From SG8-4 sp964598225 (GTDB lineage: Bacteria; Planctomycetota; Phycisphaerae; Sedimentisphaerales; Anaerobacaceae): DNA of 64,000 nt. The number at the start of each line of letters is the position of its first letter. Position 1 is the stretch's first letter. The stretch lies in NCBI GenBank assembly GCA_964598225.1, contig CAZRBG010000010.1:1-64000 (forward strand), given 5' to 3'. The notes beneath the pieces were generated by a model, which was given only the letters and a program-made list of their open reading frames with translations, made no database searches and was not told where the DNA came from. The position numbers and the translations under genes are program-made. Positions 41,278 through 50,551 of this stretch are shown piece by piece.

Positions 41278-41766
41278 CTATGACATTGATTGGTACATCT
41301 CCCAGACTCTGTCCTCGTCCTTTACTATCAACACCGAACACGGAACGTTTCGCATAGCACGATCGGCCTCGTCAAAGAACTCATCGCGCCTGCTGCGGAT
41401 TCGGGACAGTTCGCCGATTATGAGCAGATCGACTCCTTCCTCATTAACGGCACTGACTATTTCTTTGTGAACGCTTCCTTTGCCGTGTTTGGTGGTTATC
41501 GACATTCCCTTTTGAACGGCAAGATCATTAACGTGGTTGAGATACCTCTCGGCATCGGCCTCCAAGTCGTGCTCGTACTCCATCTGCTCGTCTTTCAGGA
41601 AAATCTTCGCTCTCAACAGATCTTCCATCGCCTTGGTGTTGACAACATAGTAGGCAATGAGTTCGGCGCCGGAAAACGACGCCAGACATATTGCATACTG
41701 AGCGGCGGTAATAGACTGCTCAGTCCCGTCAATAAACACCATTATTTTCTTTATGGGATTGCTCAC
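41278..41766 (-). CDS. universal stress protein-like (UspA fold)
   Basis: The 162-residue protein has the Usp layout: IKKIMVFIDGTEQSITAAQY at the start, GAELIAYYVVNTKAMEDLLR, and near the end HKEIVSAVNEEGVDLLIIGE followed by PCSVLIVKD. The nucleotide-binding glycine pattern of ATP-type Usp proteins (G-2x-G-9x-G-S/T) is not clear, so it may not bind ATP. It overlaps subunit D of the ATPase by four bases and is thus part of the operon. Confidence 0.75.
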   Translation of the reverse strand: MSNPIKKIMVFIDGTEQSITAAQYAICLASFSGAELIAYYVVNTKAMEDLLRAKIFLKDEQMEYEHDLEADAERYLNHVNDLAVQKGMSITTKHGKGSVHKEIVSAVNEEGVDLLIIGELSRIRSRRDEFFDEADRAMRNVPCSVLIVKDEDRVWEMYQSMS

Positions 41767-42413
41767 GATTCGCCTCCATCATTTTGGAGCCTTTTCTTCT
41801 CAAGGTTCTTCTTGACCATTTTCATGAGAATAACCATGTCCCGCTCGTTCTCTTCGAGCCTGCTCTCAATATAATGAACGGTATCCTTCAGGTCGGGAAT
41901 CGCTATTTTTTCCAGTGCGTTGACCTTTCGGATAGTCTTTTTAACTTCGTTGGCGAGTCTTAATACGGATATCTTCAGTTCCGAAAGCTTGCCGAGAAGC
42001 TTCAGCACTTCCTTGAAGAAGTACAAAGAGCTGTCAATCCAGAAACTCGTTCCCATCGGACTGTAATGTGGCGAGTACTCCTTAAACTCCGTCTCTATCA
42101 CCGGCAGCGTAACTCCCATGACTTTTCGAGACTTGACAGTGATATCGGTATTAATATTAACCGCGCTCGTCAGATACTGCACTTTGAGCTTGCCCATGTC
42201 GAAGACCGTTTCTTCAAGGGCTTTGTATGCTTTTTCCAGCGCACTTTCGACGCGGCTCTGAAAGTCAACGGTCTGGTCCACAAGAGCCAATAGCTCTATG
42301 ATAAGTATATTCCTTTTCTGGTCCAGAAGTTCATAGCCCTGCTGTGCGAACTTCAGATCGTTCCTGAGCTTGAGCAAATTAGTTTTCGTTGGTGCGTAAT
42401 TTAGCTGTGCCAT
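41763..42413 (-). CDS. atpD: V/A-type ATPase subunit D (rotor stalk)
   Basis: The 216-residue protein is predicted to be nearly all coiled coil at both ends. NYAPTKTNLLKLRNDLKFAQ and QGYELLDQKRNILIIELL are the N-terminal family signature, and VNALEKIAIPDLKDTVHYIE the C-terminal one. It forms the central shaft turning in the A3B3 head. It lies 12 bases after subunit B in the ATPase operon. Confidence 0.9.
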   Translation of the reverse strand: MAQLNYAPTKTNLLKLRNDLKFAQQGYELLDQKRNILIIELLALVDQTVDFQSRVESALEKAYKALEETVFDMGKLKVQYLTSAVNINTDITVKSRKVMGVTLPVIETEFKEYSPHYSPMGTSFWIDSSLYFFKEVLKLLGKLSELKISVLRLANEVKKTIRKVNALEKIAIPDLKDTVHYIESRLEENERDMVILMKMVKKNLEKKRLQNDGGES

Positions 42414-42425
42414 CAGGGCTTTCCG

Positions 42426-43826
42426 CTAATCCCCGTAGTATTTCTCGATTTCCTCGTCGGTAATTCTATGCAGTTCGTCGACAGGGAGCAGCCTTAAAAC
42501 TTCCCAGCCGAGATCCAGCGTCTGCTCGATGCTTCTGTTTTCATCCTGGCTCTGAGAAACAAACTTCTGCTCGAACGCACTGCCGAATTCAAGATAGTCG
42601 TGATCCAGAGGCGTCAGCTCCTCTTCGCCGATAACCGAGGCGAGGTTGCGGACATCCTTCACGTAACTATAAGCGGCAAAAAGCTGACTTGCAAGATGGG
42701 GATGGTCCTCTCTGGTCATGCCTTCGCCGATGCCGTCTTTCATAAGACGCGAAAGCGACGGCAGCCCGGCTACCGGCGGAAAAATGCCCCTTCCGTCCAT
42801 CTCTCTCTCGAACACAATCTGACCCTCGGTGATATATCCCGACAAATCGGGAACGGGATGTGATATATCATCATTGGGCATGGTAAGTATGGGCAAAGAT
42901 GTAATCGAGCCGGGATATCCTTTTATCATCCCGGAGCGTTCGTAAAGCTCGGCGAGATCGGAGTAGAGATACCCGGGATATCCCTTTCGCGATGGTATTT
43001 CACCACGGATGGTGGATATTTCACGAAGGGACTCGCAGTAGTTGGTCATGTCGGTCATTATTACGAGCACATGCATGTTCTCGTTGAACGCCAAATGCTC
43101 GGCGAGAGTGAGCGCGGTTCTCGGTGTAATCAGTCGCTCGATCGAAGGATCATCGGCCAGGGACAGAAACAGAGCTACATTTTCCAGCACGCCGCTTTCT
43201 TCGAACGAGCGCGTGAAAAACCGCGCCACATCATGCTTGACGCCCATCGCGGCGAACACCACCGCAAAATCGGTTTCGGTTCCGCGTATTTTCGCCTGAC
43301 GCGCAATCTGCGCGGCAAGTTCGTTGTGGGGCAATCCGTTGCCGGAGAAGATAGGCAGCTTCTGGCCGCGAATGAGCGTGTTCATGCCGTCGATGACCGA
43401 AATGCCCGTCTGAATGAAGTCTCGCGGGTATTGCCGGGACGTGGGATTGATCGCCATACCGTTGACGTCAAGCTGCAGGTCGCTTCGCTGCGGCGGCCCT
43501 CCGTCAATCGGATGGCCCAGGCCGTTGAATACCCGTCCGAGCATGTCCTTCGAGACGGAGATGGTGAGCGGTTCTCCGGAGAACCGTATTCGCGTGCTCG
43601 GAAGGTCAAGCCCGGCCGTCCCTTCGAATACCTGCGCGACGACAGTTTTGGTTGAGGATTCCAGCACGATGCCCATTCGAACATTGCCCTGCTTGTCGAC
43701 GCACTCTATGAGCTCTCTGTATCCGACCGGGTGCGTTTTACTGACGAAAATCAGGGGGCCGTCAATCTTATCGACACCGATATACTCGCGACCGGCAAGA
43801 AGCTGTTTGTCTTTCGTCTCAGGCAT
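42426..43826 (-). CDS. atpB: V/A-type ATPase subunit B
   Basis: The 466-residue protein is the non-catalytic nucleotide-binding B subunit. It begins with GVDKIDGPLIFVSKTHPVGY and carries DMLGRVFNGLGHPIDGGPP, FIQTGISVIDGMNTLIRGQK and LPIFSGNGLPHNELAAQIAR, where the classical GKT loop is replaced. SLADDPSIERLITPRTALTL and MTDMTNYCESLREIST follow, and GYPGYLYSDLAELYERSGMI is present. It overlaps subunit A by eight bases. Confidence 0.93.
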   Translation of the reverse strand: MPETKDKQLLAGREYIGVDKIDGPLIFVSKTHPVGYRELIECVDKQGNVRMGIVLESSTKTVVAQVFEGTAGLDLPSTRIRFSGEPLTISVSKDMLGRVFNGLGHPIDGGPPQRSDLQLDVNGMAINPTSRQYPRDFIQTGISVIDGMNTLIRGQKLPIFSGNGLPHNELAAQIARQAKIRGTETDFAVVFAAMGVKHDVARFFTRSFEESGVLENVALFLSLADDPSIERLITPRTALTLAEHLAFNENMHVLVIMTDMTNYCESLREISTIRGEIPSRKGYPGYLYSDLAELYERSGMIKGYPGSITSLPILTMPNDDISHPVPDLSGYITEGQIVFEREMDGRGIFPPVAGLPSLSRLMKDGIGEGMTREDHPHLASQLFAAYSYVKDVRNLASVIGEEELTPLDHDYLEFGSAFEQKFVSQSQDENRSIEQTLDLGWEVLRLLPVDELHRITDEEIEKYYGD

Positions 43827-45588
43827 AAAGGGCCTCCATCTGGTCCATCGAACGCTCCAGTCGCGCTTCGATCTTGTCCAAACCGGATATGTCTTCGTTG
43901 GCTACGGAAAATTTCATTTTCACTATATCCTGATATACTTTTATTTTTCTCAACTTGGCGAGGATAGCTCCGTTCTTGATTGCTTCGGAACCCCGTCTCC
44001 AGTAGGTGACAATGATGTGCAGCATCTTCGCCTGCTTTTCAATAGTCGAAAAGGTATCGATCTTGTCGTAGGCATTTTGTTGCAGAAATGCGTTTTTAAA
44101 AAGAGTACATACTTCAAGCACAAAACGCTGCGAATCCGGCAGAGCATCGGGGCCGACCAGCTTGACTACCTGCTGAAGTCGCACCTCCCTGTGGAGCAGA
44201 TCCATTATTTCCGTACGGTCGGCCAGCCATTCGGCGCTTATCTGCTGCTCCCACCAAGAAGCCATGTCGCTGAGGTATTCGCTGTAGCTTTCGAGCCAGG
44301 AGATGGCCGGATAATGCCTGGCGTTGGCAAGGTGACGGTCCAGCGCCCAAAAACAGCGGATGAATCTTTTCGTATGCTGGGTTACGGGTTCGGAGAAGTC
44401 GCCGCCCGGGGGAGATACGGCACCGATTATGCTCACCGAACCGGACTCGCCGTTTAATGCTTCCATCGATCCTGCTCGTTCGTAAAACTCCGCGACCTTC
44501 GTGGGCAGATACGCCGGAAATCCCTCTTCGGCGGGCATCTCTTCCATACGGCCGGAGAGCTCGCGCAGCGCCTCGGCCCAGCGCGACGTCGAATCCGCCA
44601 TGACCGCAACGTGATAGCCCTGATCTCTGAAGTACTCTGCCATAGTTATGCCGGTATAGATACTCGCTTCCCTCGCCGAGACCGGCATATTCGACGTATT
44701 TGCGATCAGGATGGTTCGTTCCATCAGTGATCTTCCACTTCTGGGGTCTATCAATTCCGGAAATTCGGTAAGTACGTCCGTGATTTCGTTTCCGCGCTCT
44801 CCGCAGCCGATGTACACGATCAAGTCGGCGTCGCACCATTTCGCCACCGCCTGCTGGGTCATGGTCTTGCCGGTGCCGAACCCGCCGGGAATCGCAACAG
44901 TTCCGCCTTTTGCCACGGGAAACAGCGTATCGATGACCCGCTGGCCGGTAATAAGCGGAATATCCATCGGAAGACGATTTCGAGTCGGCCTTTGAACGCG
45001 GATGGGCCAGCGGTGCATGAGAAAGAGGTCTTTCGTTCCCGTATCGGTCTTCAAAACGGCGATCACATCTTCTACGGTGTAATCGCCTTCGGCGGCGACC
45101 GACTCGAGTACGCCACGATCGGTAGGCGAAACGAGAATTTTGTGAACGAGGTTTTCCGTTTCCTGGACGGTGCCCAGAACCATCCCGCCGGAGATAGTAT
45201 CGCCTTGTTTGACTGAAGGCACGAAATGCCATTTCTTCTGTCTGTCCAGAGAGGGGACCGTGATTCCCCGTTTGATATAGATCTCCGAAATGTCGCGAAT
45301 CGATTCGAGCGGCCTCTGGATGCCGTCATAGATCGTGCCTACCATCCCCGGGCCGAGTTCCACCGATAGCTGCATCCCAGCGCCGTAAACAGGATCGTAT
45401 GGGGCGATTCCCGTCGTGTCCTCGTAAACCTGCACCACAGCGCTGTCGGTTTCGAGCTTGATCAGCTCGCCGATAAGATTTTCCTCGCCCACTCGCACCA
45501 GTTCGAACATCTCGGCATCGGTAACTCCCATCACTTCTATCACAGGGCCGTTGACCCGCCTTACCTGTCCTATTATCCTGTCACTCAT
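43819..45588 (-). CDS. atpA: V/A-type ATPase catalytic subunit A
   Basis: The 589-residue protein is the catalytic A subunit. Its P-loop is GGFGTGKT near 233-241, and VYIGCGERGNEITDVLTEFP, ANTSNMPVSAREASIYTGIT and GYHVAVMADSTSRWAEALRE follow. The non-homologous region typical of A subunits lies between about 110 and 190. The enzyme works as ATP synthase or ATP-driven ion pump at the membrane. Gene order E-A-B-D matches bacterial V/A ATPases. Confidence 0.94.
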   Translation of the reverse strand: MSDRIIGQVRRVNGPVIEVMGVTDAEMFELVRVGEENLIGELIKLETDSAVVQVYEDTTGIAPYDPVYGAGMQLSVELGPGMVGTIYDGIQRPLESIRDISEIYIKRGITVPSLDRQKKWHFVPSVKQGDTISGGMVLGTVQETENLVHKILVSPTDRGVLESVAAEGDYTVEDVIAVLKTDTGTKDLFLMHRWPIRVQRPTRNRLPMDIPLITGQRVIDTLFPVAKGGTVAIPGGFGTGKTMTQQAVAKWCDADLIVYIGCGERGNEITDVLTEFPELIDPRSGRSLMERTILIANTSNMPVSAREASIYTGITMAEYFRDQGYHVAVMADSTSRWAEALRELSGRMEEMPAEEGFPAYLPTKVAEFYERAGSMEALNGESGSVSIIGAVSPPGGDFSEPVTQHTKRFIRCFWALDRHLANARHYPAISWLESYSEYLSDMASWWEQQISAEWLADRTEIMDLLHREVRLQQVVKLVGPDALPDSQRFVLEVCTLFKNAFLQQNAYDKIDTFSTIEKQAKMLHIIVTYWRRGSEAIKNGAILAKLRKIKVYQDIVKMKFSVANEDISGLDKIEARLERSMDQMEALYA

Positions 45589-45590
45589 AA

Positions 45591-46238
45591 TTATTCTTTT
45601 TTATCGTCAGCAAACAACGTGTCTTGAATCATCATTTGTATTTGGCGCTTATAGCGCAACATTCGGGTTTTAACCTGATTGTTGAAAGCGGTTCGTCCGT
45701 CGGCGGCGGTCAGGATGATGCCTTGAGACTTTAACGGCGAATCTTCGGATAATGTCAACGTCACGTGCTTGCCGGTTTGATTGTGGTATCGCTCGGCGAC
45801 CTCGGAGAGCACGGCGTCATCAATTATCTTCAATTCTTGCTCAGTAGCATTGACAGTCGCAGCTTCGGCATCAAGTCCGACAGCCGCTTCTGTCAGCCAG
45901 CCTATAAGAATAGACCTGTAGCCTTCATCGCCGATCATCGATGCGAGTCTCTTTTCCACTCGGTGCATTATATCCTGCATAACGACATCCTGGATGTGCA
46001 TCGATCTGCGTTTCACCTCGCGATCGGCAAGTGAAACAATCTGCTTTTTTGCGGCATCGGCTTGTTCCTTCGCCCTGGCCCGGGCTTCGGTCAGAATAGA
46101 CTCAATTTTCTTTTCGCCGTATTTCTTCTTTTCCGCCGCCTGTGCTTGAGCCTCCTTAATGATTTTTTCCTCTTCGGCTCGAGCATCCGCCTCAATGCCG
46201 GAAATCAATGCCGCTTTTTCTTTTTCTACCGATTCCAT
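45591..46238 (-). CDS. atpE: V/A-type ATPase subunit E (peripheral stalk)
   Basis: The 215-residue protein is a long helix rich in alanine, glutamate and lysine (EEEKIIKEAQAQAAEKKKYG) followed by a C-terminal head with RSILIGWLTEAAVGLDAEAA and a short GIILTAADGRTAFNNQV motif that is characteristic of subunit E. It joins the head to the membrane part with subunit G/H. It lies between subunits F and A. Confidence 0.87.
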   Translation of the reverse strand: MESVEKEKAALISGIEADARAEEEKIIKEAQAQAAEKKKYGEKKIESILTEARARAKEQADAAKKQIVSLADREVKRRSMHIQDVVMQDIMHRVEKRLASMIGDEGYRSILIGWLTEAAVGLDAEAATVNATEQELKIIDDAVLSEVAERYHNQTGKHVTLTLSEDSPLKSQGIILTAADGRTAFNNQVKTRMLRYKRQIQMMIQDTLFADDKKE

Positions 46239-46277
46239 TATCAGTCACGCTTTCTTCAAGTCAGATTTCTGCCGACA

Positions 46278-46583
46278 TTACAGTTTCAAGCCGATAGCTG
46301 CGTTGACCATCTCCCTGATCCCGGGTCTACCCGGTTTCGGCCCCTTTCTGCCGGGGATCTCCACGATAAGCGGAAAACTCTCGGTGAAAAGATACCTGTC
46401 CACTATCGGGCGTATCATGTCTGCAACACGTTCGGTGATGATGATTATGCTTGTCTCCTTGTCCTCGAGTATAGCCTGAAAAGCACGTTCGGCCTCGTCC
46501 GAATTACCCGCGACTTTGCCGGTTACGCCGACCATCCCGAACCCGAGGACCGTATCTTCATCGCCTATTATCGAATACTTCAT
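46278..46583 (-). CDS. atpF: V/A-type ATPase subunit F
   Basis: The 101-residue protein has the small subunit-F fold: KYSIIGDEDTVLGFGMVGVT, SIIIITERVADMIRPIVDRY and PLIVEIPGRKGPKPGR. It sits on the central rotor at subunit D. It is encoded between K and E with short spacers. Confidence 0.9.
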   Translation of the reverse strand: MKYSIIGDEDTVLGFGMVGVTGKVAGNSDEAERAFQAILEDKETSIIIITERVADMIRPIVDRYLFTESFPLIVEIPGRKGPKPGRPGIREMVNAAIGLKL

Positions 46584-46590
46584 CGTGCCG

Positions 46591-46968
46591 CTATACCTTA
46601 CCGAGAATCATTAATGCGGTGATGAAACCGAAAACAACAAGTCCTTCGGCGAGAGCCACGAAAATCAATGCCTGGCCCGCAACCTCAGGTTTCTCGGCTA
46701 CGGCGCCCATCGCGGCCGCGCCGACGTGAGAGATCGCAATCCCCGCGCCGATTGCCCCGAGACCAAACGCCAGGGCCGAGGCGATCAGTCCATACTTCAT
46801 AACACCGGCCTCGGCCGACGAAATTTCCACTCCCGGCGCATCCAGATCTTGCGGCTCACCGGCAAAAGTAGTTGTGCAGAACAGAGTTCCGATGATAGCC
46901 ATCACCGTAAAAAGCACCACGATACTCTGTATGATTTGTGACTTTAGTTTTCCGGATGGTTTATCCAT
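46591..46968 (-). CDS. atpK: V/A-type ATPase proteolipid subunit K
   Basis: The 125-residue protein has an N-terminal hydrophobic leader and then a two-helix hairpin: AFGLGAIGAGIAISHVGAAA and QALIFVALAEGLVVFGFITA, with the ion-binding glutamate in ALAEGL. It is a single-hairpin ring subunit, not the four-helix duplicated form. The residue after the glutamate is glycine, not threonine or serine. Together with the absence of a glutamine in the first helix, this points to protons rather than sodium as the coupling ion, though that is inference from known Na+-binding patterns. Confidence 0.87.
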   Translation of the reverse strand: MDKPSGKLKSQIIQSIVVLFTVMAIIGTLFCTTTFAGEPQDLDAPGVEISSAEAGVMKYGLIASALAFGLGAIGAGIAISHVGAAAMGAVAEKPEVAGQALIFVALAEGLVVFGFITALMILGKV

Positions 46969-46987
46969 TACAATCCTTCCTTTCCTG

Positions 46988-49000
46988 CTAATCTTTGCTA
47001 CTTAGTGAAATTGGTGCGTACAGTTTTCCGGTTCCGTGAAAGAACTTGGTAAAGAATTCGTAGTAATTGAGCCTCAGGGCCTGTATCCCGGCCGAAAGCC
47101 CTTCCAGCACGATTACCAGCATGTTGCCGAGGATGAGTATGATAATTGAGCCAATGCCAGAAGTCATACCAGCAAGAGTAAAAAATGAGATCATCAAGGA
47201 AACGTGCGCTATCCCGAGGCCGGCCACTCGCATAAAGGAAAGGGTATTGGAGAGATAGCCGCTGAATATCTCCAGAAGCTCGACGATCCATTCCATGAGA
47301 AAATTCATGACTGCCATGACCGGATTAGACTTTTCGCCCGCGCGGTGTTTGATATAGTGATACGGCTCCTTGATAAACAGCAACAGGGCGGGCAGGCCCA
47401 CCAGCCCGAACAAGACTGTACCCGAAGGAAGCCCTTTATAGTCATGAGACACCATGTATGATGCAATATAGATGCCTCCGGCGTAAATCCAGCCGCCGAG
47501 GATGCCGCCCTTGTCGAAAACCAGCTCCATCCATCTTTTTTCACGGACGATATTCACCCAGTTGAAGATCAGCCCGAGGAGAATAACAGTAATGCCAAAG
47601 TAAATTGTGATAGCCAGAATATCAAAAACATCGCCGACCATCGCACTGCCGGAAGCGTGACCGGTCACCACACCGTGAAAATTAAACCAGATCGGCGGCA
47701 ACAATTCGAAGCCGAAATAGGACCCGAAAAGGGCGCCGAAGAAAATTGAAGAGCACCCACACCAGATAACGAGCCAGGACAGATCGCGGAGCCCCTGTTT
47801 GTCCGGCTTTTCCTTCAGGAAGTGGACTCCAAGAAAACCGAGGGCCGCGAGCACGAGCCCCTGGCCCACGTCGGCAAACATCAAGCCGAACATTACAAGA
47901 TAAATCGGCATCACAAAGGGAGTCGGGTCGATGGTGCCATATTTCGGAATCCCGAAGTTTCTGACCAACATCTGGAACGGCGCCAGTGCTTTTGGGTTGT
48001 TGAATCGGACGGGGACTTCATGGCCGATAACGCCTTTACTCTCCGGCTCGTTCCACTCAAGATAGCAGCGATCCCCGCATGCTTTTCTGATTGTTCTTGT
48101 TAGCTTTTCTTTCCTCGAAGAAGGGAGCCAGCCGGTGAATATGACGGTCCTGGACGATGATTTGAAATTGTCCTGCACCTTGAGGAAAAGTTCGCTAACG
48201 CGAAGGTTAGTCCACAAATCGGTCAAATATTTCTCCTCCTTCTTCACCAGCTCGTTGACCTGATTTTCAACCTTTCTCTGCTCTTCGGTCAACTTGTCGA
48301 GTTTCGAGGAAATTTCTTTGGAGACGTCCTTTTTGACCGCCTTCAATTCTCCCGGCAGCTCGACTCTGGTCCATCCGACTTTGCCAAGGATTTTGTTGAT
48401 CTGTTCGCTGTCCCTTTTCATCGAAATCACCAGATGATGGGCCATGTCGTCTTCCTGCCCCATAGGAATATTCACCGACGGCAGGTCTTTCAAATCTGAT
48501 TCAAGTTGTCTTACATTCTGGATGGGAAGCTTGCCGATCTGCATGGATATGAAAGAGTGTTTTGCCGGCAGTGTGACGTCGGAGATGCCCAGGCCGTAAA
48601 GCTCCACCTGCCTTTTGATGTCTTCGAGCTTCAATATCTCCTGCTGTATCGTTCGCTGCCGTTCCCTTACGCTGTTCCGCTCGGATTCCATTTTGTCAAG
48701 GTGTTCGTTCTCTTTCTTTATATCAACAGCAGTTCGGCTGTTTAAGTCCGCCTCACTCGGTCGTGAGGGAGCTATGTCGCCGGTGTACAAAAATCCCTCG
48801 ACTCTCTTTCTCATATCCGCAATTTCAGTCAGAGAGGTTTCCGATTTGACTTCCGAGAAGCTGTCGGCTTTTTCGCCTTCGAGTTCCGATATGTTGATAA
48901 ACTGCATGACTCCCTCGCGGAGCAGCGCCTCGGTCACGGGCTCTCGGTCTCTGGCGAGCACTACGGCAAAAATTTGTATCATCTCAGTAGTGAACATCAT
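46988..49000 (-). CDS. atpI: V/A-type ATPase subunit I (membrane stator)
   Basis: The 670-residue protein has a cytoplasmic N-terminal half with coiled-coil (LTEEQRKVENQVNELVKKEE) and a membrane half with about seven helices, including GTIDPTPFVMPIYLVMFGLM and FADVGQGLVLAALGFLGVHF, then RVAGLGIAHVSLMISFFTLA near the end. The conserved arginine in FMRVAGLGIAH faces the rotor ring. It overlaps subunit C by four bases. Confidence 0.92.
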   Translation of the reverse strand: MMFTTEMIQIFAVVLARDREPVTEALLREGVMQFINISELEGEKADSFSEVKSETSLTEIADMRKRVEGFLYTGDIAPSRPSEADLNSRTAVDIKKENEHLDKMESERNSVRERQRTIQQEILKLEDIKRQVELYGLGISDVTLPAKHSFISMQIGKLPIQNVRQLESDLKDLPSVNIPMGQEDDMAHHLVISMKRDSEQINKILGKVGWTRVELPGELKAVKKDVSKEISSKLDKLTEEQRKVENQVNELVKKEEKYLTDLWTNLRVSELFLKVQDNFKSSSRTVIFTGWLPSSRKEKLTRTIRKACGDRCYLEWNEPESKGVIGHEVPVRFNNPKALAPFQMLVRNFGIPKYGTIDPTPFVMPIYLVMFGLMFADVGQGLVLAALGFLGVHFLKEKPDKQGLRDLSWLVIWCGCSSIFFGALFGSYFGFELLPPIWFNFHGVVTGHASGSAMVGDVFDILAITIYFGITVILLGLIFNWVNIVREKRWMELVFDKGGILGGWIYAGGIYIASYMVSHDYKGLPSGTVLFGLVGLPALLLFIKEPYHYIKHRAGEKSNPVMAVMNFLMEWIVELLEIFSGYLSNTLSFMRVAGLGIAHVSLMISFFTLAGMTSGIGSIIILILGNMLVIVLEGLSAGIQALRLNYYEFFTKFFHGTGKLYAPISLSSKD

Positions 49001-50064
49001 ATCATGCTCTCAATCCGTTCCTTTTCTATACCGTAGTACTTTGCATTCAATATCGTCCTGATCTTTTTCAGCTCGTCGCGCTTGAGCACAAAGTATGACA
49101 GAATGATTCCGATCGTGAAAGGATAACCGGCAAGGATGTGGTGAACCTCTTGTCTCCTTATCTCATCCAGAATTCTGCGAATCAATAACAGTCTTGAAGT
49201 ACTGTCCGAAGTCTGAGCGGAAAGCAGCGCCGATAATTCGGGGTATTTACTCTTGACGAAGCCCTGCAAAACGGAAGTGACGTTTTGGGCGCTGTACAAC
49301 TCGCTCATGACGGACTTATCAACGTTGAAGCCTCCCGGTACTATCGCGGCCAGGACGGCATCCTTCGGTAGTTGGTAGAAATTCCTGAAACGAATAATCC
49401 AGTTGATGTTCTGCAGGTCGATTTCCACGCCCGTCAGTCTTAAAGCTATGTTTCGGTCCCGGCGGTCCAGCTTGTCGATTGCCGACAGGAGCCTCTGGTA
49501 ATACAAATGATCTAAAGCGATTTCCATGCGAAAAAGAGATTTTTCCGACTCGACGGTGCGGCTGTATTTCTTAATAACCTGATTGTAAGGGGTCCCATCA
49601 CAAGCGGCGGCGATCTGGTCGAAGTTGTCCGCATTGACTATAATATCATACGGTATGTCATGGACGATGCGTTCGTACATTATATAATGCGCTGCACTGT
49701 CGGCGGAACTGCCGCGGATTTGTCTTTCGAAATAGATTCTTATGGCATTTTTCAGGTTGTCGATCTCGAACTGCGACAAAAGAGCGTCAATCAGCCGTGC
49801 CGTATTCTGATGGACGTACTGCGTGATGTTCCTGTACAGTTCTATCTCACTCTTTAGCATCTCGAGCTCGGCCTGCTTGAGATCGCCGGTTTGAGAGTAT
49901 ACTTCCTCGAGCCGGCTGAAAGGCGTCTCTCTCAACAATGCAAGGGCCGCATCAATCGACGGCGCTTTGGCCAGTTCATCGAACATTGCTTCGGGAAGAA
50001 TCTTGCTGATCCTTGCCCGCAGTTTGGCGTTAATGAAAGAGTATTTTGATAACGGACCGGCCAT
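48997..50064 (-). CDS. atpC: V/A-type ATPase subunit C (AC39-like)
   Basis: The 355-residue protein begins YSFINAKLRARISKILPEAM and has a largely alpha-helical three-lobed pattern, with EIELYRNITQYVHQNTARLI, NLKNAIRIYFERQ and NWIIRFRNFYQLP segments, as in subunit C/d. It links the central stalk to the K ring. It follows the G/H subunit gene across a 140-base repeat-bearing gap. Confidence 0.88.
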   Translation of the reverse strand: MAGPLSKYSFINAKLRARISKILPEAMFDELAKAPSIDAALALLRETPFSRLEEVYSQTGDLKQAELEMLKSEIELYRNITQYVHQNTARLIDALLSQFEIDNLKNAIRIYFERQIRGSSADSAAHYIMYERIVHDIPYDIIVNADNFDQIAAACDGTPYNQVIKKYSRTVESEKSLFRMEIALDHLYYQRLLSAIDKLDRRDRNIALRLTGVEIDLQNINWIIRFRNFYQLPKDAVLAAIVPGGFNVDKSVMSELYSAQNVTSVLQGFVKSKYPELSALLSAQTSDSTSRLLLIRRILDEIRRQEVHHILAGYPFTIGIILSYFVLKRDELKKIRTILNAKYYGIEKERIESMI

Positions 50065-50069
50065 TATTA

Positions 50070-50218
50070 CTAAAATTCTAAATTCTAATATCTAAGTCCT
50101 AAACAATATCAAATGTTTGAAATTCAAATTCACAAAACGACGGCATTACAGATCGAAGGCGTTTTTTTCGAGTATCGGTCATTTGAATTTGTTTAGAATT
50201 TAGAGTTTAGGAATTGGA
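50070..50218. repeat. AT-rich dispersed element, copy B (pair with 38996-39163)
   Basis: It opens aaaattctaaattctaatat, contains aaacaatatc and tatcggtcatttgaatttgt, and closes tttagaatttagagtttagg. The word order matches copy A, but the centre has diverged. It lies inside the ATPase operon between subunit G/H and C genes. Confidence 0.6.
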
Positions 50219-50551
50219 ATTTCCTCCTTTCTCTGTTGTCGTTATGACGTTGCAGATTTCATTGATCAGACCATCTATCTCGTCGTCCTTTGGACTACTT
50301 CCCGAGAGAAGGGCATCTTTTTCGGCGTCCACCTGTTTGAGTTTTTCGGCCCTGATACGCTCGCCTTCTCTTTTAGCGTCTTCAACCGCGGTTTGCACTA
50401 TTTCACGCGCATTCTTTTTGGCCTCATTCGTCTTTTCCGAAACTTCGTTTTCCGCCGAACGCCTTATTTCAGCGGCCTTCTCACGAGCCTGCCTGAGAGT
50501 AGCGTTAACCTTCTCTTCGGTCTCAAGAACATCTTCGATTATGCGTTTCAT
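50207..50551 (-). CDS. V/A-type ATPase subunit G/H (peripheral stalk)
   Basis: From the ATG at 50551 the product is 114 residues, nearly all charged helix: RIIEDVLETEEKVNATLRQA then REKAAEIRRSAENEVSEKTN and KREGERIRAEKLKQVDAEKD. This is the heptad-less right-handed coiled coil of subunit G/H, the partner of subunit E. An upstream extension of the frame to 50779 looks like noise. It is the first gene of the operon. Confidence 0.75.
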   Translation of the reverse strand: MKRIIEDVLETEEKVNATLRQAREKAAEIRRSAENEVSEKTNEAKKNAREIVQTAVEDAKREGERIRAEKLKQVDAEKDALLSGSSPKDDEIDGLINEICNVITTTEKGGNSNS

